Below are positions 1 through 10,545 of a stretch of 64,000 nt of DNA, one piece after another. The notes beneath the pieces are model-generated. The model was not told where the DNA came from, did not search any database, and saw only the letters and a program-made list of their open reading frames with translations. The DNA comes from Eustoma russellianum (lineage: Eukaryota > Streptophyta > Magnoliopsida > Gentianales > Gentianaceae). The DNA lies in NCBI GenBank assembly GCA_036186865.1, contig AP025040.1, positions 32,556,950 through 32,620,949 of the forward strand, in the 5' to 3' direction. The position numbers were made by a program, and so were the translations under genes. Position 1 is the stretch's first letter; the number at the start of each line of letters is the position of its first letter.

Positions 1-1939
1 TCGGGTTCATACTGGCCAAGTTCATACTCACACACGGTACCGGTGGGGAATCATTCAAAACGAAATTATCATTTGAAAACGCTTTTCATCTTTCTTTCTC
101 ATAAAAAGACATGCTGTAAATCATGTTCGTGACGATGATGCAATGCAATGACATGTGACGTGCAAACGACGGCATAATGCATGATGTAAACGAATGGACA
201 CGTTTTGTTGTCATGCTGGAAATTTCCAGCTTAGTAGTGTCTACTTCTCCTTAGGAATTTCCTACTGAAATGCGTGTCTTAGACCCATTTGATTACATGT
301 TCTTCTCCGTAAATGTCCTAAGTAAATGACATGCATGCACTGTGGAATTACGGTGTCGATAAGGGACTCGTTTGCTCTTTTTCATAAAACGATGTAACCT
401 GAATTCTGAAATGACCATATTTTACTATAAAATTTATTGTGACCAACCCTTTAATCTTTTTCTGGAAATTCTAACTCTCCAACTTAATAAACTCATTGGG
501 CTAGCATCGTGTCAAAATTTAGCCCAATCAAAATTTCCTAAGGCCCTGTTCGGATCATGCAACTTGTTACACAATTTCTGTCCATCCAGCACATTTCAGT
601 TTGACCCGTTTTACTAGAAAATTTATTAAAAATAAACCACAACGTATTTTGACAAAATTCCAACTGCCACATTTTCTTTATTCATGAGGTTAGTGTCATA
701 CTAAAAATTAGTAGATTTGCACACCTCTAAGGCCCATTTTTAGACCTCCAAACATGTTACTCAAATTCTGTCCAGTGCAACTTTTTCCAGCAGGACCAGT
801 CTTAGTAGAAAATTCATTAAAAATAAACCGTGGCTCTTTTTAATGTGATTCAAACTCTCACATCTAAAAAACACATAAGAATAATAGCATACCAAAAATC
901 AGTGGAATTGAAGGTTCCTAAGGTCTTTTTTCTTGCTTCACAATACAGTCTAAATTTTGGTCCAGCTACAGAATTTTCCAGTGATCATATATTCTTCCTA
1001 AATGTCCTTAGCTCACATTTTTGTCACCAACACTTAGCAACAATTTTGAGATGAATACACGCACCCTTCACTAACAGCCTCATTCTTTGGTGCATGCAAG
1101 AAAATGGTATAACCAAGAGTATATTAAACCTAACACACAACAAAATCAAAACTTGTCCCCACTTCCTTGCTATATTTGCATTTTTTATGTAAAATCACCC
1201 AACCTCCCTTAACCCTTCCACCGTGAGCCTTTCATCATGAAAGAAAGGATCTTTAACACATCCAAGCCTAGATTATCACATGAATATGCATATATCCATC
1301 AAAGAACACATCTTTGGAGCAAAGTTCCACTCCTACACATTTAAATGTCTTAGACCGAAAGTTTTGGGCTTACAACTTACCATTTTACAACTAAGATTAG
1401 ATCTTAGTTATATCCAGCCATTCATGCACACACTTTCACATCTAAACCATGAAGAGTATAGTGTACTTGCCTTTTGCTTACTCTTCTTGGTGAGATGTTG
1501 AAAAAGTTGAATTCTTGCCTTCTCTATGCATGCATCCCACGGTGGTGAGGAGGAAAAAGGAGTAAGGTTAGTCTACACCTTTAACCAAAATATATCCTTA
1601 AAAGCTAGAGGACTTACCAAAAGGCTTGAGTGGTATCCAAGCTTCTCTAGCTTAGAATCCTTAAAAGCTTGAGACTTGAGCCTAGTGACCATTGGAGGTC
1701 ACGGTTTTGAACAAGAGAGAATACACCATGAGTTTCATCTCAAGAAAAATGTAAATGTCTTCTCAAGAGGCTAAGAACACTTACCTAATGTCTATTAGCC
1801 TTGGAATAAACTAATCCCTCTTGGTTGCTCTTCTTGGCCGTGGGGTTGGAAGAGAAAGGGAGAGAAGGAGTTCTTATGCTATTGAGACACTTTGGAGTGT
1901 TTGAAAAATCTAGAGAGTGCTCAAGTGTATTTTGGGGGG

Positions 1940-4900
1940 TGTAGAAATAAGAGGGTTTGAGTGATTTTAAAATAAGAAATTTGAATGCATATATATATAC
2001 ATATATATAAACGTGCATAAGTGTACATGTATGCATGATAACTTGCCATTACTTGCCCTATTTATCTTATATATTATGTTGCCGTACTAACGAGCCATGA
2101 AGCATTAAAGCTTACATCATATGGCAAACATTTGTTGTGTTTATGCTATTTTCAGGTGCCACCATTAATGAACTAAATTAGTTCATTAAGTGAAGTACTT
2201 AGTTTGATAAACTAAGTAGTTCATTAAAGGAAGATTCATTTGAAAAAGGCACAAAGGCAACAAGGCTAAGGAAGGAAAGTTCTCTCCTCCTCCCCATCTT
2301 ATTAAACACGCCACATTTATATACATACACTATATATTTTCAGATTTTTTAAATAAAGGCACATACACATGTATTCCAACGTACTACCGACACGTTATAT
2401 ATTTTACGTACGTACGTTAACGTCACACCACTATACTTAACTCATATTTATGAGTATATTCAGGTCTTATATCATATGATATAAGATATGGTGATGACAA
2501 ATTAAATACGACACGATAAAAGGTTCTAAACCAAAATTTGTCGTATCGGGCGAATACCGAAACTTCGCCAACGTGTCACATACTTGCCATAAATAAATGG
2601 CCAGCCCATATACATCAAAAATTGATGATAATTTCGTGATATACATGATATATTCAGCCAAAAATACTTTCCATGTTGGCACACACAAATTACTCCACAT
2701 TTAGGCCAAAATGTGAAGATTCCAATTTTAATTTTGTCACATGTTAAAGGTACCATTAAACCAGCCAAGTGCTGAGATTTGAAGTATATATTATATATAT
2801 TATGTATAACATAATATATATAACATGTGCAAAAGTTGGAATTTAAATTAGAGAAAAATCGGGTAATCGATAAATATCGAAAATTCGGATTTCTATGCAC
2901 ATAACATGGAATGTTTTTCTTGAACATCATGTGACACGTATCTAGACACTTTTTACATATGATACACATCTTAAAGTGTTCTAGAAAATTAAATTAAGGG
3001 CTGATTGGAATATAACATGTGTGTATTATTAAATGTGCACTATTTTACCAAGTTAGCAAAAATAAATTTCAGCATATGTACATACACATTCCAACGTTAC
3101 ATACAGCTGAGATGGAGCACATGTGGAGCCTTGTTGGCATATTGATTGGTCAAGGATCAATCATACAATGTTGATGAATCAAAGAAAGAAGCTACAAAAG
3201 GTAAGTATTCAACATATACCTCTCTTATGTCACATGCTGAAAATTTCAGCATACTACACACATGTGGCCGATTTTTTGTCATTAAGGGTGACATATGTTG
3301 TCATCTTTTAATAAAGGATTAATTGAAGATGTTATGGAAATGATTTGAATATTATGTAAGGTAATTAAGTGTGATATTCTACATATCACACATGCTGAAA
3401 TTTTTCAGCATGTGTGAAGGTTATGGTGGCCGAATTCTTCACCCATTTTGTGTCCAAGTTCATTCATCAATTGATAGCAAGACTTACCATATATGGTTGA
3501 TTCATTTTTATTCAAAGAAAAATGGTAAATAATCTGAATTTTATTCCATAATGCACATGCTGAAAAATTCAGCATGGCAAGGTGATAATGGCCGATTTTT
3601 TTGCTTTGAAAAAGGAGAGATTTCTTGTCTTGCAATTTATGGTGTATCTCTTGACTTATGGTATGATTTTATGATTGATATTGGCACATGTTTAAAGTGT
3701 TAATCTCAGATTTTTTCCATGTCATCATGTTGACAACATTGAGCCAATAAAGAGGTGCCAAGTAAGCAAAGACTAAATGATGATCCAATAGAATGATGCC
3801 AAGCAAGCAAGGCATTGTCACAATGATGTCTTACACTCTCTCAAGCACTTAAAAGGAAATTTTCAAGAGGGGAGAAGGCTCCTAGGGGACGGCTGCCACA
3901 ATTAAAAAGAAGAAGAGGAGAGCAAACAAAAACAACAACAAGCATTGCATTCAAAAGAGATCAAATAGCCAAGCTCTTCTTCTCCTACATTTTCTTTCTT
4001 TCTCTTTTCTTGTAAAAAGCCTATTGTTCTTTACATCTTTCAATCTTGAATAGGCTTCATATAAACCACCATTCATTCATCATTGTAAAAGATTGATCAA
4101 GGTGTGATCAATCTTCATTCTAGCAAGGTGGTGGTGTTCGTGCAAATTGTACTAGCAATACAAAGTTTGTAAAGGGTTGGAGTTAAGGTGTAACTCTATC
4201 AACCCTGCGGTAAGGTGTACTGCGTGTGTGTGATTAGTGTGAACCAAAGAAGGTGTTCCTTGAAGACTGGAGTAGGTTTCTTATAACCGAACCAGTATAA
4301 AATTCTCGGTGCAATTTACTTTCAGCATTTACTTTTCAGTTTCTGCACTGTTTATACGTTTTGTTCACGTTCGTAAAAATAGTAAACGAATTTCAAAAAT
4401 TACAAAAATTTCCAGAAACATACCTACACGTTCTAGGGTTAATTTGGCACAAGTTTCAACCCTTTTGGACAAGTATAAGTCAATCAAACATCAAAAGTTC
4501 TGAGACTAGTGCAGTCTGATTCTCAGACTTGCAAAGGTTGAGACTTTGATTGTATTTGACCTACTTCACAAAATAATTTTCCAAAACTGTTTCAACCCAT
4601 TAAAATATAGTATATAAAGAGTTAGTGGTCAAATTTTCAGATCATTTGGACGATCACACAAATAGGAATTAATTTTTCAAAACCATCTACCGTTTCTGGC
4701 AGATTTGCACAATCTGAGTACCAACGGTTTTTGAAGGGGTTAAAGGTTGCATTTTAATTTGAAATTTTTAGGGGACCCTCATAACATCTGAGGCTAAGTT
4801 CTCTCAAAATTTCATAATTTTTGGAGACCTCTAACCTAGCTTTAAAAACGTTTTAAAACTGGTCCTGAAAACAGAATCTGTTTTCAGAACTTGAATTGGT

Positions 4901-4983
4901 TAGGTTTAAAGAAATTTTAAAAACCATATTTTCCGCACCATCTATTCAACCCCCCCTTCTAGTGGTGCCTTGCAGATCCTACA
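1940..4983 (+). mobile_element. Nested LTR-type insertion (probable solo LTR, copia-like)
   Basis: The insertion starts TGTAG and ends CTACA, a 5-bp inverted TG...CA terminus. It is flanked by GGGGG on both sides (1935-1939 and 4984-4988), while the empty site in the other LTR (around 13465-13471) has a single G run. That is the signature of an LTR retroelement or a solo LTR. At 3044 bp it holds no coding domain. The last 750 bp contain the phrase around 4270-4310 (tataaccgaaccagtataaa) and a C-rich terminus near 4950, which resemble the 3' part of Ty1/copia LTRs of the Sire/Maximus type. That assignment is from memory and tentative. Orientation is inferred from those 3'-end features. Confidence 0.75.
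3233..3577. repeat. Three spaced palindromes CATGCTGAAA...TTTCAGCAT
   Basis: Near-perfect palindromes lie at about 3233-3253, 3390-3411 and 3555-3576, about 160 bp apart, inside the copia-like insertion. Each reads CATGCTGAAA, a short A/T centre, then TTCAGCAT. The surrounding bases are diverged, so the palindrome is better kept than its context. A weaker half-site is at about 3070. Confidence 0.7.
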
Positions 4984-5514
4984 GGGGGAAACTCTTCTTC
5001 TTTTGGCTAGGTTAGCCGTGGGGCAAAAGGGGTGGGTGAGGGTTTAACCTCAATTAAATTCCTAACCCTAGGTTACTTTTAGGCTAATCATGGTTTCTTT
5101 TGACTAACCTTAGTTACTTAGGCCTAGTTAGGTTACACCTTATTAACTTCTAGCCACCCTTCTCTTAATTAGCCTCTCCCCCCTTTCCCTCTTAATCCCG
5201 CCGGCGGTTGGGGTCTTTAATGACCCCAACTAAGCCTTTGTAATTTCTTTAGCCATCTTTTGTTTTTCCTAAAAAATGATACATATTTATTCTATTGGTT
5301 TATATTTAAATAGGGATTTAAGAAATAGCCTTTCTTGGCTATAGGCCGATACTTACAAAGCCATGGAGAAATTGGATCCTTCATTGTAATACAGATAGTA
5401 CTCTTCATGATATACTTATAATGATCATTGAAATTTCAAACACGAGCGTATATTGTCACATGTTTACTAACTCATCCTAAGGTACAAGAAGGACTCTCTA
5501 ATTGGGTTACAACA

Positions 5515-5526
5515 TTCTCCCCCCTT
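5515..5526 (-). promoter_or_regulatory. Polypurine tract of element A
   Basis: On the minus strand this reads AAGGGGGGAGAA and directly abuts the TGTTGTAACC start of the 3' LTR. It is the expected primer for plus-strand DNA synthesis. The short untranslated stretch up to the chromodomain stop at 5559 holds nothing else. Confidence 0.9.
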
Positions 5527-5558
5527 ATTATAAGTTTCGTCCTCGAAACTTGAAAGTG

Positions 5559-6115
5559 CTAACCAAAGAGGTGGGGGTACAAATTCTTCATGTTCTCTTC
5601 TAGTTCCCAGGTAGACTCATCCACAGAATGGTTCTTCCATTGCACCTTGACCATTGGTATAGTGCGTTTCCTTAGCACCTTTTCCTTATGATCGACTATC
5701 TTTTCTGGTTCTTCCTCATAGGTTGCGTCGGCGTCCAGCTTTAAAGGTTGATCTTTTATGACATGACTAGGATCGTGTACGTATCGTCGCAGTTGAGAGA
5801 CATGAAACACGTCATGTATTTGAGATAGGGTGGGCGGTAGAGCGAGTCGATAGGCCACTTTCCCAATTCTTTCAAGAACCTCGTATGGCCCAATATATCT
5901 TGGGCTTAGCTTCCCTTTAATACCAAATCTTTTAGCTCCTTTCGTTGGCGATACTTTTAGAAACACTTTTTCCCCATCTTGAAATTCCAAGGGTCGCCGC
6001 TTCTCATCTACCCAAACGTTGCTTCTATTTTGGGCCGCTTGTAATTTCTACTTTATGACTTTTATTTTCTCTCGGGTCTGTTCTACTAGGTCGGGTCCGG
6101 TGAGAACCCTGTCTC
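5559..6115 (-). pseudogene. Integrase C-terminus and chromodomain of element A pol (frameshifted)
   Basis: This is the C-terminal end of the integrase polyprotein. The open part (5559-5990, 143 residues) begins with the SH3-like GPY-type module (GPYEVLERIGKVAYRLALP) and ends with a chromodomain (VLRKRTIPMVKVQWKNH... ESTWE), which in chromoviruses binds modified histones and directs integration. Between 5991 and 6115 the same frame continues upstream but contains a TAG at about 6052. It is linked to the main pol frame by a 1-nt frameshift near 6165. The family is clear; the copy cannot encode an intact integrase. Confidence 0.88.
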
Positions 6116-8083
6116 CTATTTCATCCCAGTAAAGGGGAGATCGGCATTTTCTTCCATAGAGTGCCTCGTACGGGCCATTCCTATAGATTGATGGTAGCTG
6201 TTGTTATATGAAAATTCTACTAGCTTGAGACTCCGATCCCAGCTTTTCCCAAAATCGAGTGTGCAAGCTCGCAACATGTCTTCCAGTGTCTGAATAGTTC
6301 TTTCTGATTGACCATCCGTTTGGGGATGATATGCCGAGCTCATGTGAATTTCAGCACCCATTGTTTTCTGAAAAGCTGTCCAGAATCGTGATGTAAAACG
6401 AGGGTCGCAATCACACACGATGCTTAGGGGTACTCCATGAAGACTTACAATTTGATCCACGTACATCGTAGCCAACTTTTCCATTGGAGCCCTGATTGTC
6501 ATAGCCATGAAATGGGCGGACTTGGTTAGGCGATCAACAACCACCCAAATGGCATCATAACCGTTTTTCGTTCTAGGCAGGTCAGTAACAAAATCCATAG
6601 ATATGTGGTCCCACTTCCATTCGGGGACTTCGAGAGGCTGCAGCAACCCTGCGGGTTTCTGGTCTTCTGCTTTCACCTTCTGGCACACGAGGCATTTTTC
6701 CACAAATTCTGCAATCTGTCTTTTCATATCGCGCCACCAGAATCGTCGTTTCAAGTCTTGGTACATTTTATTGGTTCCAGGGTGGATGGAAAATCGCGAG
6801 GTATGTGCCTCCTTAAGAACTTCGTTCAAAATGTCTTCGTTATTGGGTACGCACAATCTTTCTTGGAACCACAGACTGTTGTCGTCTCGAACCTTAAATT
6901 CTCCAATGGGTTTCGTCTGTACTCGGTCCTTTATCTTCCTTAGGGTTTCATCCTTTTCTTGCTCCTCTTTAATTCTGTCTATTAGTGAAGGAATCAGCAT
7001 TAACTTCGCGAGCATGCCCTCAATTGAATTGACTTCTTCTAGATCAAATTCTTCCATGTCACGCTGTAAAGGTGGTTGGCGTGGATGGCTTGTTTTTCTA
7101 CTTAACGCGTCTGCCACCTTATTGGCTTTTCCCGGGTGATATTGAATTGATAGGTCATAGTCCTTTATTAATTCTAGCCATCTCCGTTGTCGCATGTTCA
7201 GCTCTTTTTGGGTGAATAGGTATTTGAGACTTTTGTGGTCCGTGAAAATCTCGCATTTTTCGCCGTATAAATAGTGCCTCCATATTTTTAGTGCGAAGAC
7301 CACAGCTGCCAACTCAAGATCGTGTACAGGATAGTTTTGTTCACAGGGTTTTAACTGTCGGGATGCATATGCGATTACTCGATCTTTTTGCATTAGTACA
7401 CATCCTAACCCGTTCTTAGAGGCATCACTATACACAACAAAGTTTTCTCCGGGAATGGGCTGTGCTAGGACTGGGGCGGAGGTCAGTTTCTTCTTCAATT
7501 CAGTAAAGCTATTCTCGCAGTCGGAGGTCCATTCGAACTTGGTTTTCTTCTGGGTTAAGCGGGTCATGGGCATAGAAATCCGAGAGAATCCTTCTATGAA
7601 CTTTCGATAGTAACCCGCGAGACCGAGAAAACTGCGTACCTCTGTAACATTTGTCGGTCTGGGCCACTCCGTGATTGCTTCGATTTTCTTGGGATCTACT
7701 GATATCCCTTCTTCGGATATCACATGCCCTAGGAAGGCTACACTTCGTAGCCAGAATTCGCACTTATTAAACTTCGCATATAGTTGCTCCCTTCGTAGTA
7801 TGTCCAGAGAAATCCTTAGATGGGCTGCATGGGTCTCTTCATTTGATGAATATATCAAGATGTCGTCTATGAAGACTACAACGAATTTGTCCAATTGATC
7901 TTGAAAAACTCGGTTCATCAGATCCATGAATGCGGCAGGCGCATTAGTCAGTCCAAACGGCATTACTAGGAATTCGTAATGTCCGTAACGGGTTCTGAAT
8001 GCAGTTTTGTGGACATCTTCAGCCTTGATCTTTAACTGGAAGTATCCTGAGCGAAGATCAATCTTGCTGAAAATTCTTGCCCC
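6116..8083 (-). pseudogene. pol: Element A pol: reverse transcriptase, RNase H, integrase core
   Basis: This is a long open frame (up to 658 codons on the unspliced reading). In order it holds RT from ARIFSKIDLRSGYFQ, with the catalytic FIDD box (FVVVFIDDILIYS) near residue 75; RNase H (VVYSDASKNGLGCVLMQ near 220, TDHKSLKYL near 285); an HHCC zinc-binding integrase N-domain (HPGTNKMYQDL...CLVCQ, near 440-470); and the DDE core (MDFVTDLP, CDCDPRF, SERTIQTLED). The second D lies in CDCD where SDRD is usual. Upstream RT sequence is in another frame beyond the intron-like gap at 8084-8154, and splicing at GCAG|GGG gives an in-frame join. The 3' end goes out of frame near 6165. The protein would make and integrate retrotransposon cDNA. 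Confidence 0.93.
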
Positions 8084-8154
8084 CTGCATCATGATACCTT
8101 TAGGTAGAGTTCATAAGAAACTTATTACTAAAATAAAATGTGTTATTCGCTTAC
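8084..8154 (-). other. Putative spliceosomal intron 2 in element A pol (71 nt)
   Basis: On the minus strand the segment starts GTAAGCG and ends ATGATGCAG, is A/T rich, and contains in-frame stops and a branch-like TTCTTATGA. It interrupts the conserved RT junction between DDLFDQLR and GARIFSKIDL. Removing exactly these 71 nt joins the two halves in frame with no lost or gained residue compared with the family. 71 is not a multiple of 3, so without splicing RT is broken. Confidence 0.78.
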
Positions 8155-8560
8155 CCGAAGCTGATCGAACAAGTCATCGATCCTTGGCAAGGGGTACTTA
8201 TTCTTTATAGTGATCTTATTGAGTTCTCTATAGTCAATACATAATCGCATACTTCCGTCCTTCTTTTTGACGAACAGTACCGGAGCTCCCCAAGGTGAAA
8301 CACTTGGGCGTATCAGCTTCTTTTCCAATAACTCACGTAGCTGCTCCTTCAGCTCTTTCAGTTCTGCGGGGGCCATTCTGTAGGGAGCCTTCGATATTGG
8401 CTCAGCTCCTGGAATCAGGTTGATCTCAAAAGCTATTTCCCGCTCCGGGGGAAGGCCTGGCAATTCTTCTGGAAAAACTTCCGGATATTCTCGGACTACT
8501 GGAACTTGGGTTAAGTCCGTGGGTGCTTGATCAGTGTTTATGGCATAGACGAGATATCCT
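8155..8560 (-). pseudogene. pol: Element A pol: N-terminal part of reverse transcriptase
   Basis: The frame starts in the protease-RT linker (VVREYPEVFPEELPGLPP) and runs through the RT fingers: the primer-grip-side block PYRMAPAELKELKEQL, then SPWGAPVLFVKKKDGS, RLCIDYRELNKITIKNKYPLPRIDDLFDQLR. An ATG at 8463 lies inside this block and is not a real start; the frame is open upstream to about 8560. It is out of frame with the protease segment by one nucleotide near 8565, a simple indel. Its 3' side ends at a GTAAG donor. Confidence 0.9.
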
Positions 8561-8995
8561 TGATGCCTTTCTTTAAAGCTTTACTGGCGCGAATTGCATT
8601 TACATAAATGTTCTTAGGATTCTTTCGTAACCTTGATCCCCCTTGAAAGGTTACGTCTTTATGTGTGGGGTCCTTAAAGGTAACTTGTTTTTCACTACAA
8701 TCGATGTTGGCATAGTTCTTGGAGATCCAGTCCATTCCAAGAATTACATCAAAGTCCGTCATGGGTATGGAAATCAAATCGGCGTCAAACCAATGGTTAT
8801 TAAACTCAAGTTCACAATTTTTGAACACATGGTGAGCTACAAGCACCTGCTCCCCAGCTGCTTGGATTCTATAAGGTGCATTACTATGGGTTGGACCTTT
8901 CTCCATATTCTTTGCGAATCTCTTGGATATGAAAGAGTGGCTGGCGTCACTGTCAAATAGTACGTTGGCAGGTATTGAATATACTAGTATAACTC
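8538..8995 (-). pseudogene. Element A pol: retropepsin-like aspartic protease
   Basis: The frame begins just after the first intron-like gap and holds the protease core: VLVYSIP..NVLFDSDASHSFIS, where the family has D-T/S-G-A-S. The glycine after DS is replaced by D, which should weaken or abolish activity. Later comes the second conserved block, FDVILGMDWISKNYANIDCSEKQVTF. The frame stops at 8538 because of a 1-nt frameshift near 8565; the RT linker continues in another frame. The enzyme would cleave the Gag-Pol polyprotein. Confidence 0.88.
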
Positions 8996-9074
8996 CTGTA
9001 TCATATATTTCTTGCTAAGTAACCATAAGATAACGATGTTGTAAAAGAAAAGTAGTACGGTTTTCGGAAAATAC
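8996..9074 (-). other. Putative spliceosomal intron 1 in element A pol (79 nt)
   Basis: On the minus strand it starts GTATTTTCC, has a T-rich tract (ttacttttctttta) and ends ATATGATACAG. It separates the conserved phrases DNVVTG and VILVYSIP at the start of the protease. Removing exactly 79 nt restores a continuous frame across the junction, while the unspliced frame meets a stop within the segment. 79 is not a multiple of 3. Confidence 0.78.
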
Positions 9075-10258
9075 CTGTTACCACATTGTCGGCTTCCTCA
9101 GCAGCTGCGTCAGTCATAGCATGGACTCGTGCGTTGGTACGCTGACGCTGAGGTTTTGGTGGCTTGTTCTTGTTTCTGGGCTCCCTTCTCGGGACACTCT
9201 CTAGCCATATGTCCTGTTTTCCCGCATCCAAAGTAGGTGGTCCCTTTGTTTTGACAGTCCTTTTGGATGTGCCCAGTCTGACCGCATCCGAAACATTTCC
9301 CAGCCTGGATATAACATTCTCCTACATGGAACTTACCACAATGAACGCATTTTGGGATGGCAGACTGTTGTCCCCGATTCTGTGATTGGTTTTTCTGGGA
9401 GCGGCGTTGAAATCGGTTCTTCCCTTGACGCCCTGGCCCCCTCGTGTTTTGCTTGGCGGTCTTACGGGGCCCTCCGCTTCCAGACGTCTCCCTTCCCCTC
9501 TTTTGGCTAAACTCGTCCCTGCGGATGATATCTCTTTCGATTCTGTAACAGGCATCTAGAAGGGCACCAAAGTTTGCTGGGTTGGCATTAACCAGCCATG
9601 TTCGGATTCTAGGGTTCAGTCCTCTCTCGAATTTCAACATCTTTGTTTCTTCATCATTCATAGTGGATGGTTGGAATCTTCCCAGAGCTATAAATTTGTT
9701 GGCGTAGTCTTTAACTGAAGGGGGTATGTAGAACTTGTTAAATTCCTGGAGGAACCTTTCCCAGGGAATTGGTCTTGGTAAAGCTTGTAGATTGGCCTTC
9801 CACCATTGGTTGGCCTCTCCTAATAGAAAGGGTCTAACTGCTTGAGTATTCACTTCTTCTGGGGCTCTAATTAGTTCGAAGCAGTTTTCTACCTCATCAA
9901 GCCATTTTTCAGCCATATCCAAATCTGACTTTCCTTCGAACGGCGGAACATTGGCTCTTTTCAATTTTTCGAAGTAATACTGAGCATCTCTAATCGGCTC
10001 GTGAGGTTCAGGATTATTCTGCTGGAGCATCACTTGCCCAATTTGTGTAACCGTTTGGCAGAAGTTCTGAAAAGCGTTGATGTCTGGCATCATAGGTGGA
10101 AAAGGTCCTTGTGGTGGAGGGACATTCTGAACTGGCGGTGGATTTTGGCCTTGAGGCGGTGGAGGTGGAGGGGCCTGAGCGGGTGGAGGTGGGATAGGCT
10201 CTTGCACCTCGGGCCTAGCTCTGGCTGGTCTCTCTCTGGGTCGCACCATCTGCAGCAC
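9075..10258 (-). pseudogene. gag: Element A Gag (capsid and zinc-knuckle nucleocapsid)
   Basis: 382 codons are open from 10258 to 9110. Residues 15-55 are proline and glutamine rich. A capsid region (YYFEKLKRANVPPFEGKSDLDMAEKWLDEVE ... GEANQWWKANLQ) is followed by a basic linker and zinc-binding motifs: CFGCGQTGHIQKDC is intact, whereas the next one reads YFGCGKTGHMAREC with the first cysteine replaced by tyrosine. The start may be the second methionine (10249, MVRPRERPA). Near 9165-9195 a 1-nt shift moves the true frame to the one reading NARVHAMTDAAAEEADNVVTG, which leads into the protease across intron 1. Gag packages element RNA into virus-like particles in the cytoplasm. Confidence 0.92.
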
Positions 10259-10531
10259 GCAGTGTCGGCTTTATTCAGTACAGGAACGTCACAACTAGTA
10301 ACAGAATTTAATTTGGCGTATCGGAAGAACATATGCGTATATACATTATTATTCAAAGTTACGACAGGTCATTAGTTGGGGCCTATCACTGGGCCGTGCC
10401 CTAAGTTGTTGGTCGAAGTCGTTCTGTTCTAATGTCAACTATCATCTAAGATCAATTCTTACGTCTAAGATCAAACTTAGTTGACTATAGTCATAACTTA
10501 GTTCTATATTCTGCCCGGATCTGGAGCCTTT
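10259..10531 (-). other. Untranslated leader of element A
   Basis: This is the leader between primer site and gag on the minus strand, without coding signal. Its first 100 bases (ctccagatccgggcagaata and the runs of cttagatctaagatc-like repeats) are closely similar to the leaders of the gag-only elements at 30634, 43426 and 61201, which links the families. Confidence 0.8.
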
Positions 10532-10543
10532 GCTCTGATACCA
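10532..10543 (-). promoter_or_regulatory. Primer binding site, initiator tRNA-Met (element A)
   Basis: On the minus strand this reads TGGTATCAGAGC, complementary to the 3' end of plant initiator tRNA-Met. It is two bases inside the 5' LTR end. Confidence 0.95.
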
Positions 10544-10545
10544 CC

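Larger units (their letters stand above)
1..5514 (-). repeat. 3' LTR of element A (partial) with a 3 kb insertion
   Basis: Positions 1-1939 match 11531 to about 13470 of the other LTR, and 4984-5514 match about 13471-13998, with few differences by eye. Position 5514 is the CA-type end next to the polypurine tract. The stretch 1940-4983 has no counterpart in the right LTR and is a later insertion. Small ORFs across 372-2036 are not coding: their positions recur in the other LTR copy and in related LTRs as ordinary repeat sequence. Confidence 0.93.

Noticed and set aside
6603..7139. Plus-strand ORF of 178 codons
   Set aside because: It lies antisense to the RNase H-integrase region of element A, which has clear family motifs; its translation has no recognisable domain.
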